Source: an uncultured Candidatus Melainabacteria bacterium (GTDB lineage: Bacteria > Cyanobacteriota > Vampirovibrionia > Gastranaerophilales > Gastranaerophilaceae). From it: DNA of 64,000 bases. A model generated the notes under the pieces. The model was not told the origin of the DNA and did no database searches. It saw only the letters and a program-made list of their open reading frames with translations. Positions 35,122-43,756 of this stretch are shown in pieces. Position numbers and translations under genes: made by a program. Position 1 is the stretch's first letter; every line of letters begins with the position of its first letter. The stretch is from NCBI GenBank assembly GCA_934717855.1, contig CAKUZI010000001.1, forward strand, positions 179,283 through 243,282. Direction: 5' to 3'.

Positions 35122-36765
35122 ATGGGGATTTTGACAATCGTGAAAAAATACTTGCCGATATTATTAATAATGTTAGTGGGGATAGCTTTAAGACTTATTT
35201 GTATAAACAAGCCGGATGGTTTGTGGAATGACGAATATGTAAGCTGGATGATTTCTGCTACCCCATTTGGACATGGCTTTGTTAATGCTGTAAAATCTCA
35301 ATGTCACATGCCATTTTATTATTTATATTTAAAATTTTTCATGACATTTTTAGGTCAAAGCGACTTAGCGTTGAGATTAACTTCAACTTTTGCCAGTATT
35401 ATTTCAATAGTTGCAATGTTTTTTGTTGGAAAAGAAAAAGATGAAAAAACAGGATTGTTTTGTGCTGGTTTTTCTGCGATAAGTTCTTTTTTAATTTATT
35501 ATTCGCAAGAAGTTCGATTATATTCTGTGCTATTTTTATTCTCAGCTCTAGCACTTTTATATTTGATAAGAACTGTAAAACAGCCAAATAAAAAGAATTT
35601 GATATTATGTACAATTTTTAATTTTCTTATTTTATTTACGCACACAATCGGATTTGTATTTGTTTTTTTCAATCTTGTTTTTTTGAGTTTTAATTTATAT
35701 AAACAATTTAAAAAACTTGTTATTACTATTTGGGGAATATTATTGGGGCTTTGTATTTTTACAGCTCCTCTTGCTGTAAAAATAATGACAACTCAGTCAT
35801 TTTCTCAATGGTGGGGACATTTTTCAATATCTAAAATCGGATTTTTGTTCACAGATTATTTCTCTCCACTGTTGACCAATTTAACTAATGCTCCAGATAA
35901 CTTTTTCTACGCAAAAGGTTTGTCAATAATAATGATAATTCCGGCTATTATAGCTATTTATTGCATTGTGAAAGCTTTGTTAAAAAATAAATTTAATACT
36001 CTATTATTTATGTCGGCTATGGCATCTGTATTGGTTCTTATAATAACTGCAATAAGTGGAAAATTAGTTTTTATAACAAAGTATTCAATAGAAATTTATC
36101 CGATACTAATTTATTTGTTATGTTGCGGGTTGACATCTATTGAAAATAAAATATTGAGAAATACTCTGATTGTTTTGTATTGTGTAATTTCTTTAGGATA
36201 TATATTTTTTGCTCCGTATTCAGCTCCCAAAATGCGTCGTGCTGAAGGTCAAAAAATCCCGATGGATATGTTAAAACAAGTAGGCTTAAAGCAAGGTGAT
36301 ATAATCCTTTTGGAATATTATCCTGCAAGCAGATTTACAAAATATTTTGATTTTTCGGATTTCAGAGTCGTGGAAATTCAAAAAGGAAATTTTGTAGAGT
36401 ATTTATCTCCGAATGTTAGTTATGAACAAGTTTATAAATCTGGAAAAGATATATATAAAAATGTTTTCAAAAACGAACAAAATACATATTTTGAAGACAT
36501 GCTTCAAAAAAATGTTTTTGATAATTTAAAAACCGGTCAAAGTGTTGCGGTGGTTGTTTTGAACAGTGTTTCATACCATGCTCCGCAAACCATGACACAA
36601 ATTGTGGAAAATGATGTTGCGTATAACAAAGAACCATTACTGTTCCTTGTTTTCTCATACGTAAGAAATAAAACATTTGATGAAATGCTAAAATCGCTGT
36701 CTATGACCGGACTTGGGCAAAAAGGGAATTGGACTGTTGCGAAGTTCACAAAACTTAACAAATAA
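35122..36765 (+). CDS. Polyprenyl-phosphate-sugar-dependent membrane glycosyltransferase (PMT/GT39-like)
   Basis: 547 aa at most, with about ten helices and a soluble C-terminal ~170 residues. The first loop carries WNDEYVSWM, the Asp-Glu pair typical of GT-C enzymes such as PMT and ArnT. It likely moves a lipid-linked sugar onto an envelope acceptor. The start may be the ATG at 35122 or the GTG at 35140 (MKKYLPILLIML); the nearby -10 favours the latter. It is divergent from the DPM1-like gene and probably works with it. Confidence 0.82.
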   Translation: MGILTIVKKYLPILLIMLVGIALRLICINKPDGLWNDEYVSWMISATPFGHGFVNAVKSQCHMPFYYLYLKFFMTFLGQSDLALRLTSTFASIISIVAMFFVGKEKDEKTGLFCAGFSAISSFLIYYSQEVRLYSVLFLFSALALLYLIRTVKQPNKKNLILCTIFNFLILFTHTIGFVFVFFNLVFLSFNLYKQFKKLVITIWGILLGLCIFTAPLAVKIMTTQSFSQWWGHFSISKIGFLFTDYFSPLLTNLTNAPDNFFYAKGLSIIMIIPAIIAIYCIVKALLKNKFNTLLFMSAMASVLVLIITAISGKLVFITKYSIEIYPILIYLLCCGLTSIENKILRNTLIVLYCVISLGYIFFAPYSAPKMRRAEGQKIPMDMLKQVGLKQGDIILLEYYPASRFTKYFDFSDFRVVEIQKGNFVEYLSPNVSYEQVYKSGKDIYKNVFKNEQNTYFEDMLQKNVFDNLKTGQSVAVVVLNSVSYHAPQTMTQIVENDVAYNKEPLLFLVFSYVRNKTFDEMLKSLSMTGLGQKGNWTVAKFTKLNK

Positions 36766-36839
36766 GGCTTAAACTAGCAATTTTTTGTTTGTTTAAACCT
36801 ATATATATATAGAAGGTTTCATCGTAGTAGGAAGAAAAA

Positions 36840-38351
36840 ATGAAAGTAGATGTAGTAAAAAATCAGAATTATACTGCTGTTAGGCAGAGAGCAAACTACC
36901 AAAATGGTGGTTACAATGCAAGCAGACCGGCGAATACTCAAAGTTTTACCGGTGCGACTTCAGAGACTGAAAGAGTATTGAAAAAACTCCCTCAACATAA
37001 AATGTTGAAGTATTTGGAAAAATGGGAAGATTTGAAAGGTGAAATGGGCGGTATTTTAATTACTGCATTTGGTACAGGTTTGGTAGCACCTATATTTATT
37101 GGTTTTAACCCATTTGTTAAAGCACCTAAAAATGCTACTCCGGAAGAAAAGAAAGAAAACCAAAATACAAAATTATATACAGCAATGAGACAGCCAATTT
37201 CAGCTGTTCTTGCGATTATGTTCCAAGCAAGTGTTCAAAAATATATTGATAAAGGCTTGGATTCTGTGTTTAATAACCCTAAATATTCTTCAATTGCTGG
37301 TTTGCATAATGATCAACAAGAATTGAATACAAAAACTTATATTCAAGCAAATGTTAAAAAGGCAATGAAAAAAGACGGGATAACAAAACCATCTTTGATA
37401 AAAGCTTTGTTTAGCAAAGATGCTAGAGAGGCTCGTAAAGCATATTCTGAAACATTTGATGAAAGAGTAAAAGCAATTCAAGATGAACAATTGGAAAAAG
37501 TAGCTCAAAAATTCCAAGAAACAGGAAAAATTAATATTGGAAAACGTCATCTTGATTTAGAATCAACTGCTAATTTGGTAAATAAACAAATAGATGCTTA
37601 TATCAAAGATGCAAGAGCATTACAAAAATCTCCGGAAACAATTGGTCGCTACTTAGATAGAGCAGAATTGTTGATAAATAATGAAGCTGATATTCGTCGT
37701 GTATTTGGACAAATCTCAGAAAATTCAGTAACCAAAGATGTAAAAGATTTATTAGCAAAAGAACAACCTGCCGGTGTTAAAAAACTTCTTCAAGAAATTC
37801 TTGATAAACCGGAAGATTTACGCTACAACAGAGTTGAAAGAACATTACAACGTATTGATTGTATAAAATCAATGTGTAATAATAACTTCTCTAGAGAAAC
37901 ATATAAAAAGGCATTGCTTGAAAAAGATGCTGTGTTGTCTAGCAGGGTAGTGGAATTGCTTGCAGCTAAAATAAATCCAAAAACTGCTGATGAAAAAGCA
38001 ATTAAAAATGCAATCGATAATATGATTAAACAATGCGGTTTTAGTGGTGAAGATGATAGTATTGTAAAAGCTGTTCTTTGTGATACAGATACATTTGGTG
38101 ATGATGTAGCTAAACTAACTCAAAAAGTTTATAAAGATATTGCCAAAGGTTATAAGAAACTTGTAGAAAACAGTTATAAAGGTTTCAACCAATTCACAAA
38201 AATTGGAGTAGGTGTATTTATTACATTGCCAATTACTTGTACAGCATTGAACTGGGTATATCCAAGGTTTATGGATATCTTCTTCCCTAGCTTGTCAGGA
38301 AGAGATGAAAAGAAACCGGAACAAGCACAAAAGATTGGAGGTAACAAATAA
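36840..38351 (+). CDS. Large lineage-type membrane protein with N-terminal F-T-G motif
   Basis: 503 aa. The first 35 residues are low-complexity (Asn, Ala, Tyr, Gln) and lead to SFTG at ~35-38. A hydrophobic block follows (~63-90, GGILITAFGTGLVAPIFIGF), then a long helical, charged middle and a last hydrophobic stretch near ~455-480 (IGVGVFITLPITCTALNW). No known domain is recognised. AGGAAG precedes the ATG. It shares a message with the next gene, whose ATG overlaps its TAA. A membrane scaffold is a guess. Confidence 0.8.
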   Translation: MKVDVVKNQNYTAVRQRANYQNGGYNASRPANTQSFTGATSETERVLKKLPQHKMLKYLEKWEDLKGEMGGILITAFGTGLVAPIFIGFNPFVKAPKNATPEEKKENQNTKLYTAMRQPISAVLAIMFQASVQKYIDKGLDSVFNNPKYSSIAGLHNDQQELNTKTYIQANVKKAMKKDGITKPSLIKALFSKDAREARKAYSETFDERVKAIQDEQLEKVAQKFQETGKINIGKRHLDLESTANLVNKQIDAYIKDARALQKSPETIGRYLDRAELLINNEADIRRVFGQISENSVTKDVKDLLAKEQPAGVKKLLQEILDKPEDLRYNRVERTLQRIDCIKSMCNNNFSRETYKKALLEKDAVLSSRVVELLAAKINPKTADEKAIKNAIDNMIKQCGFSGEDDSIVKAVLCDTDTFGDDVAKLTQKVYKDIAKGYKKLVENSYKGFNQFTKIGVGVFITLPITCTALNWVYPRFMDIFFPSLSGRDEKKPEQAQKIGGNK

Positions 38352-39109
38352 TGAGCGGACTTCAATCAGTAGGAAATACAATTAAAACAGGTATTGCTAA
38401 GGCTTCAGATTTAAGACCGGTTAAATGGGTAAGTAAAAAATTTACCCAAAACCCTGAAAGCGCATTGGCGACAGCAACTGTTACGTCAATCATTTTAAAA
38501 GACGGTATTGGTTGTGCGATGTATGTTGGACAAAGTTTACATAATGATAAAATTCCGGAAAAGAAAAGAAAATTCGTTGCTGCATTGGATTTAACAAACG
38601 GTGTTTTGATGATTGGTGCTCAAATTGCGATGTTCTTTGCAATGAGAAAATATTCAGGAAAAGTTTTCGATAAATTGTTTAAAAAATCATTTAATCCGAC
38701 AACTAAATCCGAAACAGTTACTAGGATGATTTTGGAAGATATTAAAGCCAATGGTCATGGTATGAAAAAGCAACACTATGAACAAGATTTTGAAAAAGCA
38801 AAATCAGCTTCAAATGATTTATTCAAATTTATCTTAGATATTTCAGCTGCAACAATTATTGGTAAACGTGTAATTGTTCCATTAATCGCAACTCCTCTTG
38901 CTAAAAAAGTTGAAAAGAAAATGGAAAAACATCACGCAGATGCTCCTGCAAATGAAGCCCCAAAGGCTGATGAAAAAAAACAAGGGGAAACAAAAGTTGC
39001 TGACAAATCTGCTGACAAACCGGTAGAAGAAGTTGGTAAAAAACTAGATGTTGTAAGCACTGATTCTACAAATTTGTTAGATAAAGCGAAAGCTAATCAA
39101 GCAAAATAA
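38351..39109 (+). CDS. Membrane protein partner of the F-T-G protein
   Basis: 252 aa, starting on the last base of the upstream stop. Three hydrophobic segments (~35-55, ~75-100, ~155-185) and a long Lys/Glu/Asp/Ala/Pro tail (~195-252) that looks disordered. Unknown family. The coupling and the matching general layout suggest that this protein and the 503-aa protein form a complex. A good terminator follows. Confidence 0.75.
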   Translation: MSGLQSVGNTIKTGIAKASDLRPVKWVSKKFTQNPESALATATVTSIILKDGIGCAMYVGQSLHNDKIPEKKRKFVAALDLTNGVLMIGAQIAMFFAMRKYSGKVFDKLFKKSFNPTTKSETVTRMILEDIKANGHGMKKQHYEQDFEKAKSASNDLFKFILDISAATIIGKRVIVPLIATPLAKKVEKKMEKHHADAPANEAPKADEKKQGETKVADKSADKPVEEVGKKLDVVSTDSTNLLDKAKANQAK

Positions 39110-39140
39110 CCCAATAGATTTTCAAAAGGAATAAGTAATA

Positions 39141-39173
39141 AAAATGTCGCGAAATTAATCGCGACATTTTTTT
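39141..39173. terminator. Intrinsic terminator
   Basis: A perfect 12-bp stem (39141-39152 with 39159-39170) with a six-base loop and T-run, between two convergent genes and usable from both sides. Confidence 0.85.
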
Positions 39174-39190
39174 GTAACTAGCAATTTTAA

Positions 39191-39538
39191 TTAAAACGGT
39201 TTTGTTTGGTTTAGTTTTAATCTCAAATCTCTAAATCTTGAAATATCCTCTTGAGTTCTTCCTGATTCTTGGAATACTGCTTGAGTAGAAGGATGAACCA
39301 TTAATACGTAATCCATGTGAATTTCTAAGAAGTTGTATTTTCTAGGAGCTTGGTTTGAGTTACGCGGGTAAATTTCGGCGTTTGTCACTGCCAAAAATCT
39401 ACGTTCTCTGTCGTTTAACAAGTCCGTAAGTTCACGATTAGTGTTTGTATACTTAGACACGTGTACAACGCCCTTAATATCGTGATCTGCTGTTAAAATA
39501 CTTACTTCTATTGGTACTGTATCAATGTTTTTTGCCAT
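39191..39538 (-). CDS. Unknown 115-aa soluble protein
   Basis: 115 aa, beta-rich at the start (IEVSILTADHDIKGVVHVSK), followed by RERRFLAVTNAEIYPR and a helical, basic end. There is no signal peptide. AGAGGAT precedes the ATG. It looks like a well-ordered conserved domain, possibly a small regulatory or nucleotide-sensing protein, but I cannot name the family. It is monocistronic and faces a terminator shared with the upstream operon. Confidence 0.7.
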   Translation of the reverse strand: MAKNIDTVPIEVSILTADHDIKGVVHVSKYTNTNRELTDLLNDRERRFLAVTNAEIYPRNSNQAPRKYNFLEIHMDYVLMVHPSTQAVFQESGRTQEDISRFRDLRLKLNQTKPF

Positions 39539-39602
39539 TTTTTTATCCTCTTTATAAATAATTATTTATATAATACTATATTCTTTGAAAATTGTCCACT
39601 TT

Positions 39603-40478
39603 TTAAATTTTGTCAATACTCCCCTTTGTTCTTCCACCGTAAGCTTCATGGACATCAACAACAGACATAAACGCTCTCGGGTCAATTTCTTTTATAACTT
39701 CTTTCATTTTAGCCATTTCTAGTCTTGAAACTACACAGTAAATAATTGTCTTTTCAGCACCTGAATATGCTCCCACAGCTTTGATATATGTAACTCCGAG
39801 ATCTAATTTCTCAAGCAATGCATCTCCGATTTCATGAGCCTTATCACTAATAATTCGAATTGATTTGGCAGAGTTTAAACCCTCTAAAACAACATCAATA
39901 ACTCTGAAAGCAATAAAATATGTTAAAACTGCATACATTGCTCTATTCCAGCCAAAAACTAAACCGGATGCTCCGTAAATAAAAACATTAAATGCCATAA
40001 TCCATTCACCTACAGAAAAACCGAATTTTTTTGATAAAACCAAAGACATAATTTCAGTTCCGTCAAGAGAGCCCTCATTTTTTAGAACCAGCCCTACTCC
40101 TGTCCCAAGAATAATCCCGCCAAAAACAGTAGATAGCAATAAATCATGACTTGTTGGATGATTATACATTCCAAATAGGTTTATGAATAACGATAGCATT
40201 CCAATTGCGTAAAATGTTTGAATAACGAATTTTTTACCAATTTTGTTAAAAGCCAATAAAAAGAACGGAATATTAATTAAGAAAATCAAAAGTCCTAAAT
40301 TTATTTTTGTCAAATAACTTATAATTATTGAAATACCGACAATTCCGCCATCAATAATATTGTTAGGAACTAAAAAAACTTCCAGTGCAAATGCTGCAAT
40401 AAAAGGTCCTAGAGTTAAAAAAAACATTTTATTTAATATTGATAAAATTAAATCTTTTTTCCCTTGTTTAGTAGCCAT
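39603..40478 (-). CDS. YitT-family membrane protein (DUF161 + DUF2179)
   Basis: 291 aa. Five or six helices (~15-190) with GGIIGLGTGVGLVLKNEGSLDGTEI-like motifs are followed by a cytoplasmic DUF2179 domain (~210-285) holding KTIIYCVVSRLEMAKMKEVI and DVHEAYGG. The transport substrate is unknown. Its start overlaps the end of cdaA by one base, so it is the third gene of lysA-cdaA-yitT. Confidence 0.88.
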   Translation of the reverse strand: MATKQGKKDLILSILNKMFFLTLGPFIAAFALEVFLVPNNIIDGGIVGISIIISYLTKINLGLLIFLINIPFFLLAFNKIGKKFVIQTFYAIGMLSLFINLFGMYNHPTSHDLLLSTVFGGIILGTGVGLVLKNEGSLDGTEIMSLVLSKKFGFSVGEWIMAFNVFIYGASGLVFGWNRAMYAVLTYFIAFRVIDVVLEGLNSAKSIRIISDKAHEIGDALLEKLDLGVTYIKAVGAYSGAEKTIIYCVVSRLEMAKMKEVIKEIDPRAFMSVVDVHEAYGGRTKGSIDKI

Positions 40479-41371
40479 TATTCGTCCTTGCTTGTTCTTT
40501 TTATAGTCATAAAATTATTTATTTTGAAAATAGTTTTTTTATCTTCTTCGATTTCTTCTTTGTAGCCCAAAATGTTTTCCAAATCAGCTTTTAGGGTTAC
40601 CAAATCTTCATACTTTTTCAATGCTCCGTCAATCGCGACTGAAACATCCCCGCTTTCTTCTGAAACAACTAAGCAAGCAGCATCACTAACTTCTGTCATG
40701 CCGATTGCTGCTCTATGACGCGTACCATATTTCCAGCTTAATTTAGGATCTTCTGTTAAAGGAAGCAAAACCCCTGCTGAAATAATTTTGTCCCCATTTA
40801 TAACGACAGCACCGTCATGCAAAGGCGTGTTCGGGTGAAAAATAGTTAATAAAAGTTCTGTAGATAAATCTGCATTCAATTTTGTTCCAACATCGCTATA
40901 TGTGTTTCTCAAATCGCTTTGAAAAACAATAAGAGCACCGGTATGAGATTTTGAAAGGAATTTTACGCTTTCAATCAATTCTTTTACAACATCAATTTTG
41001 CGTTCTGTTTTGTTATTTTGGTTAAATAATTTTGTTACAAAATCAACTTGTCCTAAAAATCCTAAAAATTTACGTAATTCCGGTTGAAATATAACGATTA
41101 AGCTTAATGATACCAAAGTAACGATTGATTTCAAAAACATTCCGATAATTTTCAAATCAATTCGCATTAAAATTTCACTAACAGCCCAAGCGCATACTAG
41201 TATTAATAACCCTTTTACAAACTTTTCTGAAGGTGTATTTTTGATAAATTTTCTATATAAAAACAACAGCAATATTGCCAAAAATGCAATTTGAAGAAAA
41301 TCAGACCAATTAAAAGTCATCTCTAATGTTGAAATATATTTAAGTATGTAAATTAGAATATCATTAATCAT
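40478..41371 (-). CDS. cdaA: Diadenylate cyclase CdaA/DacA
   Basis: 297 aa. Three N-terminal helices (~25-95), then the DAC domain with the catalytic DGA at 186-188 (PLHDGAV) and RHR at 218-220 (TRHRAAIG). It makes c-di-AMP from two ATP. The usual partner genes glmM and cdaR are absent; the neighbours are lysA upstream and a YitT protein downstream. A PgpH-type enzyme at 31872 would remove the product. Confidence 0.94.
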   Translation of the reverse strand: MINDILIYILKYISTLEMTFNWSDFLQIAFLAILLLFLYRKFIKNTPSEKFVKGLLILVCAWAVSEILMRIDLKIIGMFLKSIVTLVSLSLIVIFQPELRKFLGFLGQVDFVTKLFNQNNKTERKIDVVKELIESVKFLSKSHTGALIVFQSDLRNTYSDVGTKLNADLSTELLLTIFHPNTPLHDGAVVINGDKIISAGVLLPLTEDPKLSWKYGTRHRAAIGMTEVSDAACLVVSEESGDVSVAIDGALKKYEDLVTLKADLENILGYKEEIEEDKKTIFKINNFMTIKRTSKDE

Positions 41372-42695
41372 TTTTCAACCTGTCAGGAATTAAATCGTGT
41401 GTCACTAAATCTTTTAAACTTTCTCTCTCTATAATAATATCAGATTGAGAATTATTTACAAGTACCATTGCCGGTTTTTGGACTCTGTTATAATTTGAAG
41501 CCATTGAATAGTTGTAAGCACCTGTATTGTAGACGCATAAAACGTCTCCCTCTTCTATTTTTGGTAGCTTAATATTTTTTATCAAAATGTCTCCAGATTC
41601 ACAAAATCTTCCTGCGATAGTTACAGTTTGCGCAAGTTCCAAATTTGGTTTATTTGCAATTTGTGCAGAATATTCTGCTTGATACATTGATGGACGAGCA
41701 TTATCAGCCATACCTCCATCAACTGCAACATAAAGTTTCCCTTTTGGCACTTGTTTTGAGCTCCCTATTGTGTAAAGAGTAACACCAGCTGTAGAAACAA
41801 TACTTCGCCCGGGTTCTATAAATAAAGTTGGAGCTTCGATATTGTATTTTTCTATACATTTATTTAATCTACTTATAACAATTTCTGCGATTGTAAAAGT
41901 TGACGGAGGACAGTCTGTTTCAGTATATTTTACACCAAGTCCGCCACCAATATTTATTTCATCCAGTTTTAATCCAAATTTTTCATCCAATCTCACAATT
42001 TCTTTTACAAGAATTTCGATTTCGTCCCCATAAATTGATGTTTCAAAAATTTGAGAGCCGATATGGGCATGAAGTCCATGTAATTTTAAGTTTGTGTAAT
42101 CGTTTAAAATTAATTCTACGGCTTCATCAATCTGAGTTAAATCAAATCCAAATTTTGAATCTAAATGACCGGTTTGAATATATTCATGAGTATGGCATTC
42201 AATTCCTGGAGTAATTCTTAGTAATATATCAACTATTTTGTTATGAGATTTTGCAATTTCATTCAATAAAGATAGTTCAAAAAAGTTATCCACAGAAATT
42301 CTGCCAACACCTAATTCAATTGCAAGTTCAAGTTCATCAAAAGATTTGTTGTTTCCATTGAATAAAACTTTTTTCATATCAACACCAGCATTATGTACTG
42401 TGTATATTTCTCCTGCTGAAACAACATCAAACCCAAAACCTTCACTTGCAACAATTGCAGATGTGGCAGTTGTACATAATGCTTTTGAAGCATACATCAT
42501 ATTTACTTTCGGATAACTTTTGAATGCTTCTTTATAATCTCGGCAAATACTTCTGATAGTTTCCTCGTCAAGCACATATAGCGGAGTTCCATATTTATCT
42601 GCTAATTCAACTAAATCACAACCGCCAATCTCAATATTGTCGGAATTATTAATTTTTGTTGTTAACGGTTTTAAAAACTGGTTTGTGCTATCCAT
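41364..42695 (-). CDS. lysA: Diaminopimelate decarboxylase LysA
   Basis: 443 aa PLP enzyme making lysine from meso-DAP. The PLP lysine lies in MMYASKALC (~67), with the HAHIGSQI loop, EINIGGGLGVKY, IEPGRSIV and FCESGDIL near the end, as expected. AAGGAG precedes the ATG. Its end overlaps cdaA by eight bases, so the DAP branch used in peptidoglycan and the second-messenger gene are cotranslated. Confidence 0.95.
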   Translation of the reverse strand: MDSTNQFLKPLTTKINNSDNIEIGGCDLVELADKYGTPLYVLDEETIRSICRDYKEAFKSYPKVNMMYASKALCTTATSAIVASEGFGFDVVSAGEIYTVHNAGVDMKKVLFNGNNKSFDELELAIELGVGRISVDNFFELSLLNEIAKSHNKIVDILLRITPGIECHTHEYIQTGHLDSKFGFDLTQIDEAVELILNDYTNLKLHGLHAHIGSQIFETSIYGDEIEILVKEIVRLDEKFGLKLDEINIGGGLGVKYTETDCPPSTFTIAEIVISRLNKCIEKYNIEAPTLFIEPGRSIVSTAGVTLYTIGSSKQVPKGKLYVAVDGGMADNARPSMYQAEYSAQIANKPNLELAQTVTIAGRFCESGDILIKNIKLPKIEEGDVLCVYNTGAYNYSMASNYNRVQKPAMVLVNNSQSDIIIERESLKDLVTHDLIPDRLKND

Positions 42696-42767
42696 TGATG
42701 CTCCTTACTTCCTATACACTAAGGATAACACAATTTTATAAATTTTAAAATACTAAAAATAGTGTAA

Positions 42768-42995
42768 TTAACTTTTTTTAAATCCGGCGAGTTCATCAAG
42801 AGAAACCTCAAAAACCTGAGCCAATCGAATAAAAAGTTCAAGCCCAAGATTAATTCTTCCGCTTTCTATTCTTGCAATATGTTCTCTACTACAATCAACA
42901 ATTTCCGCAAGCTGCTCCTGAGATAGCCCTAGTTTTTTTCGATGTTTCTTTATTCTATTACGAATTTTTAAATTGTATTTTTTGAACTCTTGCAT
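42768..42995 (-). CDS. XRE-family HTH regulator next to a prepilin gene
   Basis: 75 aa, basically a single helix-turn-helix: IRKHRKKLGLSQEQLAEIVDC and REHIARIESGRINLG with LFIRLAQVFEVSLDELAG. A compact repressor or autoregulator. It diverges from the prepilin gene at 43085 across a perfect 18-bp palindrome. A TATAAT at 43003-43008 ends seven bases before its ATG and there is no Shine-Dalgarno, so its mRNA may be leaderless. Confidence 0.92.
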   Translation of the reverse strand: MQEFKKYNLKIRNRIKKHRKKLGLSQEQLAEIVDCSREHIARIESGRINLGLELFIRLAQVFEVSLDELAGFKKS

Positions 42996-43029
42996 AATTT
43001 TGATTATATGTTTATAATTAGAGCAATAC

Positions 43030-43047
43030 AGTGATTAATTAATCACT
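43030..43047. promoter_or_regulatory. 18-bp palindrome, candidate XRE operator
   Basis: AGTGATTAATTAATCACT is a perfect inverted repeat, with an extra GTGATT half-site at 43054-43059. It lies between the divergent XRE gene and the prepilin gene and covers the region where both promoters should sit. The dyad spacing suits an XRE dimer. Confidence 0.6.
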
Positions 43048-43084
43048 AAAAGAGTGATTTGATTAGTTCTATAAGGCGGTTATA

Positions 43085-43756
43085 ATGGGTAAAATGCATG
43101 GGTTTACATTAGCAGAAACATTGATTACTTTAGGTATAATTGGAGTGGTTGCAGCGTTAACTTTGCCGATATTAATTCAAAATGTTCAGCAAAAAATTTT
43201 AATTTCAAGATGGAAGAAAGTTTATGCTGAATTAAACCAAGCTTTCGAGCTTGCAAAAACTCAAGACAATCTTGAAATATATTACAATTGCACTGAATTT
43301 TATTGTTTTCAAAATGTCTCAACACTTATAATACAAAAATATATTGACAAACCAAAACAAATTCCCGCAGGAACAACGGCTAAAGAGGCCGATTATAAAA
43401 CGATACTAGGAGATAAGTTTACATATTTCCCAACTTTCCATTATGGATACAGTGTAAAAAATATGACTATTTACACTTGGTCTTATGCCCCTGCGAGTTG
43501 TACTATTTATGTTGACATAAATGGGTACAAAAACAAACCTAATATATTAGGAAAAGATCTCTTTGCTCTTATAATCAAAAATGATAAGATGTCTCCTTTT
43601 GGACAATATTCCGTTGGTGATTTTTGCCATGGTATTGGACAATACATAGGTGCTGTGGTTCAAAATATTACATATGATGAAAATAAAAGACCAATAGGAA
43701 TACCTAATAGCAACTACGCAGGACTTGGTTGCTCTTATGATTATTTATATAAATAA
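43085..43756 (+). CDS. Type IV prepilin-like protein
   Basis: 223 aa. A short leader MGKMHG is followed by FTLAETLITLGIIGVVAALT, a textbook prepilin cleavage site (after Gly6) and N-terminal helix. The soluble head holds several Cys (NCTEFYCFQN, ASCTIYV, DFCHG, GLGCSY) that could pair. Such proteins form pseudopili or surface fibres after processing by a prepilin peptidase. AAGGCGG precedes the ATG. An XRE gene lies upstream. The last 12 bases overlap the convergent UbiA gene. Confidence 0.9.
   Translation: MGKMHGFTLAETLITLGIIGVVAALTLPILIQNVQQKILISRWKKVYAELNQAFELAKTQDNLEIYYNCTEFYCFQNVSTLIIQKYIDKPKQIPAGTTAKEADYKTILGDKFTYFPTFHYGYSVKNMTIYTWSYAPASCTIYVDINGYKNKPNILGKDLFALIIKNDKMSPFGQYSVGDFCHGIGQYIGAVVQNITYDENKRPIGIPNSNYAGLGCSYDYLYK

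Noticed and set aside
42696..42767. Lysine riboswitch upstream of lysA
   Set aside because: The gap is only 72 bases and AT-rich, far too short for the aptamer.
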